Shown here one piece after another: positions 1-11,513 of a DNA stretch of 64,000 nt; position 1 is the first letter of the stretch, and every line of letters begins with the position of its first letter. A model generated the notes under the pieces. It was not told where the DNA came from. It ran no database searches and saw only the letters and a list, made by a program, of their open reading frames with translations. Source of the DNA: Clarkia xantiana subsp. parviflora. Taxonomy: Eukaryota > Streptophyta > Magnoliopsida > Myrtales > Onagraceae. A program made the translations under genes and the position numbers. The stretch covers positions 6,911,785-6,975,784 of the forward strand of contig JAPTYO010000022.1 of assembly GCA_036873135.1 (NCBI GenBank). The letters are read 5' to 3'.

Positions 1-1737
1 GGTTCCAAGGCATCATCCCCTCAACGGGGGTGAAAGCCTTGTAAAGGTTTTCATCCACGGGGAGAGGGGGGATGACCCCGGAACTTTCAGCAGGAGGAGC
101 CACCTCCGCTGGCGGCTCAGGAGTTGGAGTACGAAGAACAGGAGGAGGACTCTGGGACACGTCCCTAACAGCGGGCCTCACGCTCCTGGACCCCGACCTG
201 CCGCGAGGAAGCAGGCCCCCCTCTTCAGGCTCCTCGACAGAAGGAGAAGCTTCCAAATCGGTCACCTAGCGGAACTGAGCTCCCGCCGGGGCGTCCTCCG
301 CCATCAGTTCTTGCGGAGCTGCAGCCTCCGCTGGAATGATAGCGTCCGTCGGGGTAGGAGTCTCCAAGGGACCTGCGGTGGCGGGACGAATAAGGTTAGG
401 AAGAGTACCTTCAGGGCACCAGATGATTTGACGATCGAAATGTCTATTCTTCCCAAGGACGTTGTAGTATCCCGCCTCAAGGATGTGGGGAATTTCTCCT
501 CGAAGGATGTACCTGATCTCTTGAACCCGTGTTTTCCGATCAGCGGGGATAAACTCCTTGGGGACTAATTTTTTATATTGTTTAATTGCACGAAGAACGC
601 GCTTACCTTCCTCGATGGTGGTGGCCCCGAAGGCCCGATCTATCTCCTCCCGCCTGGATTTCTTGGCCCCGACTTGCTCGTCGGTAGGAGGAGCAGCAGA
701 TAAGGGAGTGGAGGAGGCAGTACCCTTCTTCACCAGTTTGCGCTTCCGCTTGGAGCCACTCTGGACGGCATCAGTCTCGCCCTGCTTCAGAATGAGATGA
801 GTCAACAGAGAAGCCTTCTTGGTTGCAAAGGTAAAAATAAAAAAATAGTTAGAAACATTACCCAGATGACTAAATCTGCAGAAACAGAGTCAAGGAGTCG
901 GACTCCGATAGCAATCAGGTTCCGCTCCTGGAGCTTGTTGGCATCAATGGGTATGAAGTTGTCCCCCCAGCGGTAGAGTTGAACCATCTGGAGGGTGTTG
1001 AGGTCATCCTCAGTATAATCTTGGAGCTTGGGGGCAGGATCCGCCACGACCTCCCATTGAGGCCAGGGGACAGAGCTATGTTGGACGAAGAAGTAGTACT
1101 TCTTCCATCTGCTGTTGTCGGACCCAGAATCACGAATCAGCACCCGATCTTTGTGGAACTTCCACGTTTCGCTATCCCAGCCGAAACGGGAAAGTTTCTC
1201 CTTGGTCCACTTGGGGAGTCGGGGGGAGAAGGAGCAGACCCCAGCCTTGTTGCACTTCATGCCGTAGAAAGTGCGGAACAGCAGAAGACTGTACGTCCAC
1301 TGCTGACGGTGGCACAACAGTTGGAAGGCATTCCAAACGCGGATGGCGTGTGGAGAGAAGGTACAGGGATGCGTTTTGTAGAAGTTGCACATCTCCACCA
1401 TATTTCCGCAGAAGGGGAACCGAATCCCCGCGCTTACTTGCCCAGCGGAGACGAACACTTCCCCTGCCCGAGGAGGTGTAATGATGTGTTTCCTCCTAAC
1501 AGCAGACTGGGACTCATACGGAAAACGAGGTTCCCAATCAGAGGTGATACACCCCTCTCTAAGGGCAACCTCATATGTAGCCTCCGAGATCTCATTAACA
1601 GCGAACTCGAAGGTGAAGGGAGTCCTAGCCTCAGAACTAGCTTCGTCTAAAAACGGTCGCAAGCAAAAGGATTTGAGAAAAGAAGAAAAAACAGCAAGCA
1701 AATCACGAAAACGTAGAAAGGAATTCTTACCAAACAT
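1..1737 (-). CDS. antisense gene of element G (putative gypsy-type transposon domain protein), partial
   Basis: The product resembles the plant domain annotated as 'putative gypsy type transposon' (Pfam Transposase_28 type); its biochemical role is unknown. Exon 1 is the 7 nt at 1737-1731 (ATG TTT G). A GT-AG intron at 1730-1647 (84 bp, phase 1) leads into exon 2, which begins DEASSEAR and carries the conserved core (GEVFVSAGQVSAGIRFPFCG, then HPCTFSPHAIRVWNAFQLLC, FRTFYGMKCNKAGVC and KYYFFVQHSS). A T-rich break of about 44 bp near 830-875 shifts frame before the basic segment (LILKQGETDAV, KRKRK). An in-frame TAG at 266-268 interrupts the frame, which then stays open to base 1. The homologues in B and C align throughout. 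The C-terminal coiled-coil exon would lie outside the window. Confidence 0.65.
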
Positions 1738-1865
1738 GATCGGTGGTTGAAGAAGGAAGGTCGGAAAGATTGAAGGCCTTGGATCACTTGAATACCAGGA
1801 GGAAGCTTCGAATGCAAAGATGGCTGAAAGCGAGAGAGTGCAGAAGAAGTGAATAAGACCAGGGT

Positions 1866-1882
1866 TTTACCTTTTATAGGTA
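1866..1882 (-). promoter_or_regulatory. TATA-like box of the antisense gene in element G
   Basis: On the minus strand a CTATAAAAGG motif lies about 140 bp upstream of the antisense-gene ATG at 1737. The same motif occurs at a similar distance in elements A, B and C. It is a candidate core promoter by position and sequence only; no transcript evidence is available. Confidence 0.45.
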
Positions 1883-2474
1883 GAAGGACGATTGGAGGGA
1901 CGTAATCGTGACCGTCGAAGACGAAACGATTCGATCACAACCATTGAAATTATGGAGACGGTACGGAGGGAACGGCTGGATGGGCTTGATCTGCACCGTT
2001 GAAGAGGAAACGACACGATCTTAATTGACGAGATTATAGGCACGGAAGGGACGTGTGTGACGTCACAGTTGCTTTTTCAGAAAACAGCAGTCACGCTGGT
2101 TTAGACGTCGTTTCTTTATCCCTAGGCATTTAATGCTACAGTAACCGAGGAGTCTCCTCGGATTTGGCAACTGCCCATGGGGCCTGGTGGGCCCAAGGCA
2201 ATCATGAGTAAGAGACTCTGTTATGTAACGATCACACGCAAGGCAAAAACCTCTGACAATGGTATCAGAGGGTGTGGAAATAAAAGCCTTCGACAAAGAG
2301 GCATCAAGAAATGCGAAGATAAAAGTCCCTGACGGTGGTATCGGGAGGTACGAAGACAAAGGCCTCCGACGCTGGTATCGGAAGGCGTGAAAACGAAAAC
2401 CTTCGACAAAGAGGTTAAAAGATCTGGACTGGAAGACATGACGAACTAAAAGTCCCCCATGTCTTGGGGGCAAA

Positions 2475-3235
2475 TAATGGGTTCCGATGTAATCGTTAAC
2501 CCCGTTAAACAGCCAATGGACGGCGATTAGGTCCAGTGGGCCTCGTGAAAAGCCTGGAAGGCCCAGAGGCCCAACACGAAGGGTCCCGACTTTAGCGGTC
2601 CCGATGTATGAGCTGAATGCTCCCGATGAGAAGCCTCTGAGTAGGCCCCGATATGCCTTAGTAAAGGCCCCGATAATAAAGCCCCGCAGAGGCTGGACCT
2701 GTCCCGTAGAGACTGAAGGTCCTGGGTGGTGATCTAGAATGAGACAACTCTGAAGTCCCCGACAGGAGTCGAGACTTGTGATCAGAGGATAAGACCGAGA
2801 AACCCGCCTACTAGATGAGAGTAGTGGGAAGACGGTTAAGATACGGATAATCTCCCCCGAGATACGCAGGGCGTGCCCGAGATACGCGGAGGTATGGGTA
2901 AGATACGCGGAGCGTGGGGCGAGATATACGGAATCCCAGCCGAGATATACGGAATCGTGGCGAGATACACGGAATCATGGGCAAAACTGCCAGGCGCAGT
3001 AACAGGTAACTGAGTAACTTCCCCTCCTATATAAAGGAGGAAGTTACCTCAGAAAAGGGATCTAAGACGAACATATACTCTTTTGCTTACCACCCATTGA
3101 TCACTATACTCATTAAAGCATCGGAGAGGGATTCTGGGTCACCACCCAGGTCATCCCCTTTTGCAGGATTACGCGGAGCCCAGGAGTCCAAGCTTTCCGT
3201 CAAGGACGTAACGGAGCTTCGCCCGTGATCCAACA
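2475..3235 (+). repeat. 3' LTR of element G
   Basis: This 761-bp LTR follows a polypurine tract (CTTGGGGGCAAA). It starts TAATGGG, where the related LTRs start TGATGGG, so the terminal TG has decayed by G to A, and it ends CCAACA. U3 contains a tandem run of about 20-bp GATACGCGG-type units (about 2857-2985), followed by a TATA box (CTATATAAAG near 3028). It aligns along its length with the two 781-bp LTRs of element A. Confidence 0.9.
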
Positions 3236-4151
3236 GTTACGTCCGGGTCAAAATCGAGTGTTTACAGCTGTATCCTAGGTCAACTGTTAATTCTCCATTT
3301 TCCCAGTTTCCACATAGGAACACTTCTCCAAGACATCCGTACAAGTATTCACAACCTTCAACTAATATCCGGTTGGTGGCCACCTAGTGAATACAAGAGT
3401 CGGTATATTACAGGTGAACTTGACCATCCCCATCGCTCATATCCTTTGTCAAACCCAACTGATTTCCAAAGACGTGGTCACTGGGCCTTTTTGTTCAGCA
3501 CTACGCTCGTCCATCGGGAAGCGAACATTGAGCCTGACATTAAATATGAGTTCTGAGTCCGTGAGGATACTTCGGGTGCCTCTTCATAAGGCTACCGGGA
3601 TCAATCACACGCTCGAGGTGAAGAAGTTTGCGCTCGTTAGAATCAAGAGGACTCTTATCTAGCACAACCGAGTTGTGACCCCGTGGTCGAACATGGCACG
3701 CGTAGTATAAATCACGCGTCGATAGCATACTTGAAATTTTAAGTTGACAGGAATGGGATACGTCAATCATGCTATCGCAGATTTTCATCTGGCCCGGAAT
3801 GTGGTTTAATGACGAACGGAGTTCATCACGGCGATTTGCAAAACGAAGATCGTGTCGAATTACTTCGAAACTAGATAATCATCTTGTGTAATCAGGTTTA
3901 TCCCCCAGATTCTAGCCACCCTTGCTTGGTAGAGGCCTCCCTCCACCGCAGTACGACCGTACATGTGCGACTAGGTAAGGCCCACATTTGACATAGTTTG
4001 GAAGAGGATTGCGTCCTCATACGACTTAGTTTATAAACTGTAAATCTGATGTATTCAAACATTATGACGTCGATGGATCAAAAACTCGATTGCAATTTTC
4101 TCGTCTATTAAAAACGTAACTTTAAATTATTAAAATGTTATCACAGATACA
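3236..4151 (-). repeat. partial 3' LTR of copia E1
   Basis: From about 3271 to 4151 this aligns with the copia LTRs at 15802-17527 (same strand) and 23581-25276 (opposite strand), for example around TATCCTAGGTCAACTG. On the minus strand the LTR starts TGTATCTGTG right after the RNase H coding end. The first 35 bp next to element G (3236-3270) do not match the other LTR copies well and may be diverged or foreign. No protein-coding gene is seen here. Confidence 0.75.
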
Positions 4152-4220
4152 TGCCACTTTTAAACCCTACGCAATCCAAGTATTTTTACATGCTTTTCGA
4201 ATATCTCCATGTGCAGTGGT

Positions 4221-4728
4221 TTATTTAAATGGGTCCGCAACCATGTTATCAGTGGACAAGTATTCCAAAGTGATTGTATTGTCTTCTACCATAGATTTAG
4301 CATAAAAATATTTCACATCAATGTGTTTATTCCGACTATGGTACTTTGGATTCTTAACTGCCGCAATAGCTGCCTGACTGTCAGAGTGTACTATGATGGT
4401 TTTACTCACGTCTTTGTCACCAGGCAGTGCAGTAAGAAGCCTTTTCAGCCAGATCGCTTCCTGTGCGTTTTGGAGAGAGCAACGAATTCTGATTCCATCG
4501 TAGATTGTGTGACACAGGTTTGCTTCTTGCTCTTCCATGAAATGACGGCATTAGCAAGGAAAAACACTCCACTTATGGTGGACTTACGATCATCCGAATC
4601 GCCACCATGGTCGGCGTCACTGTAACCGGTCAATTCTAACATCCTGCCCTCGTAGCACAGTGCGTAGTCGAAAGTACCTTTCAGATAAATAATAATTCAT
4701 TTTACAGCCTTTAAATGTTGATAGCCAG
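4221..4728 (-). pseudogene. copia E1 RNase H (3' end of pol)
   Basis: The minus-strand frames encode the end of a copia polyprotein. TGYSDADHGGD and KSTISGVFFL are typical of the copia RNase H start, MESEF holds the catalytic glutamate, and SDSQAAIAAVKNPKYH with KHIDVKY are the classic C-terminal motifs. A frameshift splits it near 4445-4538, and the frame ends early at ADPFK where E3 continues about 20 residues. It is separated from its own RT (12415-13569) by element F. Confidence 0.85.
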
Positions 4729-5500
4729 TGTTGGGTTACGATTAAACGACACAGACTAGAGCCAAGTACGTTTATTGGCGAGATTGACGAATCGACGACC
4801 AACCTTGTTTGGAACGGTGAAACAAAGGTGAAAGGTCGACTATCATCTTTTGAGGAAGTCGACTTTCAGAACATGATTAATAGAGATAGAAGCGACCAAA
4901 CTACCAAACCTCTATTTTAAAGAGTAAGTCGAGTCGACTAATAAAAGCTCTCTCAGAAGTAAACCTTCCTCCTAAGGAAAGGTACAGGTGGCGACCTGCT
5001 TCCACCGCCCCAGAAGTAAACCTTCCTCCTAAGGAAAGGTACTGGTGGCGACCTGCTTCCGCCACCCTTCCTCCGAAGGAAAGGTACAGGTGGCGACCTG
5101 CTTCCACTGTTGAAGGAAGAAACCTTCTTGACTAAGGAAGGATGAGCTGGCGACCTGCTTGTCACCTACTTAGGCCGACTCTGGACAAAACCCTCCCCAG
5201 AGGGTAACCTCCCCACAAAGTCGGTAACATTTTCCCTAAAAATAGGGGCTCACTTTCATTATTTAAGTTAAGATCTATCAATTACTCTATATTATTCTCT
5301 CGATATCCATTACTGACTTAAGCTTCGGAGTGGAATCAGGGGCCATCCGCACCTCTTTTCAGGTCCTCGCCTAGCACAAAGCCACCAAAGGAAACTAAGT
5401 GTCCACGCGACCAAGAAAGATACCTGAGTGAGCTAGCTCCCGGCGAGACTTAGAAGTCCACTACTCAAAGTTCCAAGGCCACATCATTTTGATCTCAACA
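4729..5500 (+). repeat. 5' LTR of element F
   Basis: The LTR starts TGTTGGG and ends CTCAACA, and is followed two bases later by the primer-binding site. It contains about three to four tandem units of about 55-58 bp (4955-5160) built around CTTCCTCC(T/G)AAGGAAAGG and GGCGACCTGCTTCC. A TATA-like CCCTAAAAATAGGG follows near 5233. The third unit lacks 12 bp present in the 3' LTR, which accounts for the length difference. Confidence 0.9.
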
Positions 5501-5502
5501 TT

Positions 5503-5519
5503 TGGCGTCGTCTGTGGGA
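5503..5519 (+). other. primer-binding site of element F
   Basis: TGGCGTCGTCTGTGGGA begins two bases after the 5' LTR. It is nearly the same as the site in elements A and B (TGGCGCCGTCTGTGGGA). The position and the TGGCG(C/T)CG start are standard for a gypsy tRNA primer site; I did not assign the tRNA. Confidence 0.75.
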
Positions 5520-5535
5520 ACCAGATCAAAAAGTC

Positions 5536-6987
5536 ATGGCCTACGAGAAGAACAAGATGCCAAACCCTGTGGTTGAGGAGATGGGAAACACTCAAACAAG
5601 TCCCACAACCTCAAGACCCACACCAGAAGAAGACCCACCAGTGCCCCAAGCTAATGGTACTGGTGGCGAAGAGAATCTCAGCCATTCCAAGTCACTACCA
5701 AATATGAAAGAGGCGAGAACCGTCCCTCAAGCTGTCCCTCTGGAGATAATGGCAGCCTTCAGAGCCTTTTGGAAACAAGCCCAGGCAGGAATGGTTCCTG
5801 ACAATAAGGAACCCACTCGAGAAGTCTCCCAAAAGGAAGAGGTGGCTTCCAATGTGAAGATCATGGAAAAGGATCTCCCGGAGAAGGCCCCCAAAACGCC
5901 AGAAGGCGAAATGGCGAGCAAAAGCCCTGTCCTATTCACTATAGGACAGGTAGAAAAATTACTGGAGAAGAAAAGAAGAGGAGCGAGTGATATACTTGTC
6001 GTTCGCGACCACACTTATCACCATTTCTCCAAGAGGTTATTCAATACTCGAGTCCCTCCGCAGGTCTTTGCGAGGAACATCGAGGACTACATAGGCGAGG
6101 GAGACCCAGTTCGCCGTATCAACGCCCATAACTCTTCCCTCCTAGGAAGAGGTGAAACACCGAACCACTACGCGGCTCTCTTCCCCACAAATCTGAAGGA
6201 AGAGGCGTCTACCTCGTTCTATGGTCTTCCAGATAACTCGATCGACTCATGGGAAGAATTGAAGGCCAAGTTTATAGAGGGTCAAATAGGCCAAAGACAA
6301 CGCCTCAAGAGTATGGATTTTCTGGATAAAATTGAGCAAGGTCCTGATGAAACCTTAGCTAATTATTATACTTGATACCATAAGATACTTCAGCAGCCGA
6401 ATGAAGACGCCACTGATGGCGAGTTGATTAGGCCTTCTGGAGGGGGCTCAGGGTACAAAGCCAAGCCTTGAGGGATAGCATGCTGATGAAGCCAGTACGA
6501 AATATTGACGCTATCGCCTTCAAGGTTAAGAAGTACATCGAATTGGAGAGGTCATGAAAGATCGCCCATGGAAGTCAAGAGGCTGAATACATCAACCAAG
6601 GCCGAAGAAAGCTCCGTTTCTCGACCATCCAAGAGAGAAGAAAGACGAGAGGGAACTTTTCGACAAGGAAATCGCCTGGGAATAAAGAGGAAGCCTATTC
6701 CTTATTCCGCAAAATTCACTCCACTCAAACACAATATATCTATGGTGCTTCAAGAGATAGAGAAACTTAGACTGGATGATCCCCCTCTAGTAAGGAAAAG
6801 TCCGATGGGATCTCCGACGAGCGACTATTGTCGTTACCATCAAGTTCAAGGGCACGACACGAACGAATGTGTTGCTCTGAAACACGACATTGAGGCGCTA
6901 ATTCAAAGAGGTAAACTGTTAACGTTTATCGAAAAGCCCTCCAAAGCGCCCAGAAAACAAATCCGTAGCCCTCAAAGGAATTCTTGA
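5536..6987 (+). pseudogene. gag of element F (broken)
   Basis: The first frame, from the ATG 17 bases after the primer site (5536-6375, 279 aa), contains the gag capsid-like region (EDYIGEGDPVRRI, NHYAALFPTNL, STSFYGLPDNSIDSWEELKAKFI). It ends at a TGA where homologues continue (ANYYT*). After a gap with frameshifts, 6505-6987 carries the zinc-knuckle-like CRYHQVQGHDTNEC (C-x2-H-x4-H-x4-C), which also occurs in elements A and B. It stops just before a run of C residues near 7000. Gag packages element RNA into particles; this copy cannot make a full protein. Confidence 0.85.
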
Positions 6988-7020
6988 TCTCCCTCCCCCC
7001 CCCCCCATAACAATCCAACC

Positions 7021-7707
7021 CCGACTCAACGGGGAACGATAAATGTCATCGCCGGAAGATTTGCTTCTGGAGGAGAAACCAGCCACGCCCAGGAAGTCTA
7101 TGCTGCTCGAACATCGCATGAGGATGAAGGCAGGAGACACGAGGAAATCGACCTGATAACCATAAGCTTCACCACTGACGTCTTAGTGATGGTCACTCAT
7201 CCTCATGGTGACGCCTTAGTCATCACTACCACAATAGCAGAGTATGAAGTAAAGAGGATTCTCATCGACAGTGGGAGCTCGACGGACATACTCTTTTACG
7301 AAGCCTTCCAAAATATGGGGCTAACTGGACGAGATCTCCTCAACGTCGACTTTCCCCTCATAGGATTCGCCGGAAGAGCTACCTATCCAATGGGAGCCAT
7401 CAAGCTGCCAATGAATTTGGGAATGGGAAAAATGACCCTTACAATTGAGGTGCTTTTTGTGGTCGTCGACGCTGCCTCCTCATATAACGCCATCATCGGA
7501 AGAAATACTCTCAATCCCCATCATATAATCCCTTCAACTGCTCATCAAGTAAAGAGGTTTCCGACACTACAAGGGATAGGGGAAGTAAGAGGAGATCAAA
7601 CCGCATCCCGACGATGCTACGTCAGCTCAATGCGGCGTCGCAATCAAATAGAAGTCATAGAAACGTCTTATGATGCTTTTTGTGTGAAACTCATGAAGGA
7701 TAAATAA
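7021..7707 (+). pseudogene. retroviral-type aspartic protease of element F
   Basis: The frame reads RTINVIAG (about 7036) and continues without a stop into 7186-7707. The catalytic motif is LIDSGSSTDILF (about 7261-7296), followed by the flap-like AAIKL/TIEVLFVVVD region and YNAIIGRNTLN. Tat proteases in A and B have DGGSS in the same place, so F has a more canonical D-S-G. The frame ends at 7707 (VKLMKDK) where A and B run on into reverse transcriptase. What follows is non-coding and repetitive, so pol has been lost. Confidence 0.85.
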
Positions 7708-7789
7708 ATATAAAGCCTCTTAAGGCCCCTTTTATTTCAAGAATTCCGAGTTCTTCCGTCAAAATACTCAAAAATCGACTATCAACAAT

Positions 7790-8560
7790 CTGATATCATC
7801 TAAATCACTCAGAATTGGTCGATGAAGAGGTGGCGTCGAGGAAGAGCTTTTTCCAAATCGAGAGCGACCATCTAAGATCTGATATCTACTAAATCACTCA
7901 GATCGGTCGACTACTTGAAAGAGGTTAAGTATTGAAGAGCTTTTTCCAAATCGAGAGCGACCATCAAAGATCTGATATCTACTAAATCACTCAGATCGAT
8001 CGACTACTCGAAAGAGGTTAAGTATTGAAGAGCTTTTTCCAAATCGGGAGCGACCATCAAAGATCTGATATCTACTAAATCACTCAGATCGGTCGACTAC
8101 TCGAAAGAGGTTAAGTATTGAAGAGCTTTTTCCAAATCGAGAGCGACCATCAAATATCTGATATCTACTAAATCACTCAGATCGGTCGACTACTCGAAAG
8201 AGGTCAAGTATTGAAGAGCTTTTTCCAAATCGAGAGCGACCATCAAAGATCTGATATCTACTAAATCACTCAGATCGGTCGACTACTCGAAAGAGGTTAA
8301 GTATTGAATAGCTTTTTCTAAATCGAGAGGGACCATCAAAGATCTGATATCTACTAAATCACTCAGATCGGTCGACTACTCGAAAGAGGTTAAGTGTTGA
8401 ACTACTGCCGAATCAAGATTCGACCATCAAAGATCTGATATCAACTAAATCACTCAGATCGGTCGACTACTTGAAGAAGTACTATAAGCTGATCTTCTCA
8501 AAGTCATAAATCGATCATCCGGAATCTGATATCAACAAAATCACTCAGAGGGATCGATGA
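7790..8560 (+). repeat. 93-bp minisatellite in element F
   Basis: GAAGAGCTTTTTCC recurs at 7841, 7934, 8027, 8120 and 8213, exactly 93 bp apart, with a variant (GAATAGC) at 8306. Diverged partial copies lie on both sides. Each unit contains AGATCTGATATCTACTAAAT and CACTCAGATCGGTCGACTAC. The array begins about 80 bp after the protease frame ends. No open frame runs through it. Elements A and B carry different tandem arrays in the matching place, downstream of pol. Confidence 0.95.
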
Positions 8561-8832
8561 CTCAGAAGACAGGTTTGATTTTCTAAGGATAAAATCCTCC
8601 TTAAATATTAATTATCGATTATATAGAGTTTAAACGTTTCGCTCGAGAAAATCGATTAAGAGCCTTATTCTTGAAAAGGTGAATTCTGATCTTGGGTAAA
8701 TTTATCACAAGAATGATTGGAGGTAAGGATGAACGCCAAAGAATTGCAAAAAATAAGGCTCCCTTCAATCATTAGTAAATATTGGTTACATCAAGTCGGG
8801 ATTACAAAGGGATGGGAAAAGAAAAAGTAAAT

Positions 8833-11116
8833 CTATACAGAGTCTTTCCTACTCCTAGCCTCCTCCGCTAAGTAATCTCGAAGGATCCCCACCTTTGAGA
8901 AATGAAAACTAGGGTCCATGGCCCTGATATCCGCCACCACAGAGGCAAAGCTGGAAAGAAGCATCTGCCCACTGGCCATGACGACGTCGATTTGAAAATC
9001 AGCGCTAGCCCTATAGTCAGCAATGATCTCCGGGGCAGACTTCTTATGCTCCTCTATCTCCACTCTAAACAAAGCGATCTCTTCTTGATGAGAAGCCACC
9101 TTGGCACGAAAAACCCTTAAGAAAGCGGCGGAGGTACGACGAGCATCATCCATCAATGCTCCAAAAGTCATGGAGGCCCTCACTGTGTCCTTCAGAAAGG
9201 CGACTTCTTCGACCATATTAGTGGAGGCCCATACAATGTCCTCCAAGGAGGCAAGATCTTTGGTCATAATGTAGAAGTCCTCATTCAGACGACGAAGTTC
9301 CTCTTCCAGGCGGGTATTTTCTCCTCGGAGGCATTGCACCTCTTTTGCCTCCAACTCCACTGAGGCGAGCTTCCTCTTTAAAGAGGAAACTTCTTCACCC
9401 AAGTCGATGAGAAGCTGACCGACTTGTAAAAAATCGCGGGTGGCCTGAAAGCATTGCAAGATAAGTACGGAAGCGATTTCAAAAAAATCGAGACTATGAG
9501 GAGGATAAAATTCTTTCCTTGGCCTGCCGATGTAGAAACATGCGAGCAGTCTCATCAGCACATTCCACACGAATGCGAGGGCGATCTTGAGGAGGAACGG
9601 AGCCATTTATAAGATGAAGGGCTAACTCCCTATTGGCGATGGAGTGTTCCTCCTTCAACTGATATCCCTTAAAAAAAACCAAGGGTTCCCAGTTGGCGAC
9701 ACCCGAGGATGACTCGGGGGCAGTATGAAGCGTCTTCCAGGAAAAGGGAGGACCTTCAAACTTCAAGCCAGTCACGGCTTGGGAGCTAGAAGCTTAACCA
9801 CGACCCCTTCCTCCGGGCGACTTCTACAAAAGGAAAATAAATTAGAAAAGGTTCTAAGGAAATCCAAACAAAGATAAATTCGAGAATGGAAAGTCTCTAC
9901 CTTTGGGAGTTGGGGAGATAGAAACGGCAGGAGCGGCTAAGGAAGCTGTCTCCTGGAACTCTGAGATAGGAGTGGCGTCGATCACATGCGCCCTTTTGTT
10001 AGGCTTGGAAATACTTCTGTGGGCAATCCTCTTGGTCCTCACGCGAGGAGTCTTCACGGCGTCCTCCACAGACTCCGCCTTCTCAGAATTGGGGGCAGCC
10101 TCAGTGATAGCTCCCGCCAGTGAGGGTTGTTCAGAGGCGACCTCAGAGCTGGTCGCCGCAATCCTCCAAGGGCACTACTATTGCCGCCTAACCACGAGCA
10201 TCAAAAAGATTCTTAAAGAGACCTACATGAAACCAGAAGAGAATTTCACAAAGCTACTATGAAAAAGATGTTACCCAATCAAGAGGAGGATCTTCAGTGT
10301 GAAGACGAATTGAGGATCTAATAAGAACCTCTTCTGTTGTATCTTCAACAGATTTCCACGGTTCAAACTCTTTCGAGGTCACGACGGCGTGAATCTAGTC
10401 GACCGTGGCGATTTCCTCAGGACTTAACCCACGGAGAGTGGAGGGACCATCAGCACCAAGGGGTGGGGATATGGGCCAAGTGACGCCTTCTCGACAGAAA
10501 AAGTAATAATGCTTCCAATTTGCATTATAAGACTTAAGCCCAACCACCAATTCCTTGGCTGATTTCCAAGAAAGTTGGTCATCTGAGGGCCATCGACCTT
10601 TGAAACCAAAGATCAACGACTTGCTCCTCAACAATTGATAGAAGCATCTAAAGACTTGAAGGGTGTACGTCCAATTATAGACGTTGCACAAACACCGAAA
10701 AACAACCCAGAAGCGGATAGCATTACCTGTGAGTTGGCAAGGATGTATCCCATAATGCTCACAGAGTTCATCCAACTCTGTGCAAAAAGGAAATTGAAGC
10801 CCGCCATAATCTGGCCTGCATATACTGGGACCTCCCCATCCCTAGCCCTATATCCTTGTCCAGGGGGACCAGCATAACGAGGACCTTCATGGTCACTCAG
10901 ATTACCTAGGGTCACGGCTTTTACGAAAGCAGCGCCAGACAACTTATTTTCTTTGGGAGACTCAGGAAAAGAAGGGATGAACCCTCGCGACCTACCTTTT
11001 TGGAATTTAGCAGCCATGGGAGTCTGAGGAAGGGGTCGAAGGAAAGAAGCTTCTCGAATCGGATCGGAAGGACCAGCAGTGGCGACGAGGCGAGCTAGGG
11101 TTAATGAAGAAAGCAC
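8833..11116 (-). pseudogene. antisense gene of element F (gypsy-type transposon domain plus coiled coil)
   Basis: On the minus strand the N-terminal region starts at M 11116 or, better, MAAKFQ at 11017. It includes GEVPVYAGQIMAGFNFLF and, after a frameshift near 10775, MDELCEHYGIHPCQLTGNAI, FRCFYQLL and WKHYYFFCREGVTWP. These align with the cores of A, B, C and G but are much diverged. A candidate GT-AG intron (9901-9824, 78 bp) leads into the C-terminal part (9823-8833). That part is rich in heptad-like Leu/Glu/Arg (SSLKRKLASVELEAKEV, RGENTRLEEELRRLNED), a coiled coil like the one in B. Frameshifts make a full product unlikely. A TATA-like TATAAATA lies on the same strand near 11182-11190. 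Confidence 0.65.
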
Positions 11117-11513
11117 TATATTAATTTGCCAGGATGATTAAAAACAAAGAGCAAGAAGTAAAAATGAAGAGTAAATGGTGGTATTTATACTAAAAACTAT
11201 TAACCGTCTGACTTCCCAACGAAGTTTTCCCGAGGTCAGGCATTCATTGGGTCATTCTCTGACAACATGACCGTTGCCTCGCACCTGTCAAGGGCTTATC
11301 AAGGTGACTCTCCAGCTTCTCCCAGACCGACGGTCAGGAAAGCCATAGGGACCAGCATATAGCCTCGACTAAAGGTATCCGTTTTTAGCCTATCCAACTG
11401 AGGCTAAGTTAATTGATAGAGGCAGAATCTCGCTCACATATATTCAAGAATTATACTCGACTCAAGACCTCCTCTTCATAAATGAAGCTGACGACTTAAG
11501 TCTCGGGGGCAAG

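Larger units (their letters stand above)
1..3235 (+). mobile_element. Ty3/gypsy Tat-lineage retrotransposon G, 3' portion (left end outside window)
   Basis: Only the 3' third is in the window: an antisense gene (1-1737, minus), its promoter region, a polypurine tract (about 2463-2474) and the 3' LTR (2475-3235). The LTR is closely similar to those of element A, so G and A belong to one family. No gag or pol is visible because they would lie left of base 1. The element sits at the edge of a copia LTR, and the five bases after its LTR (3236-3240, GTTAC) would be one target-site copy; its partner is outside the window. Confidence 0.85.

Noticed and set aside
4901..5165. Minus-strand frames with repeated LYLSLGGRF or PPVPFLRRK peptides
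   Set aside because: They are translations of the tandem units in the LTR of F, without start context or homologues.
7841..8400. Regular repeats resembling a CRISPR array
   Set aside because: Units are head-to-tail 93-bp copies with no unique spacers, in plant retrotransposon DNA.
9903..10262. 119-codon plus-strand frame in F
   Set aside because: It is antisense to the coiled-coil and linker part of the minus-strand gene and has no recognisable features.
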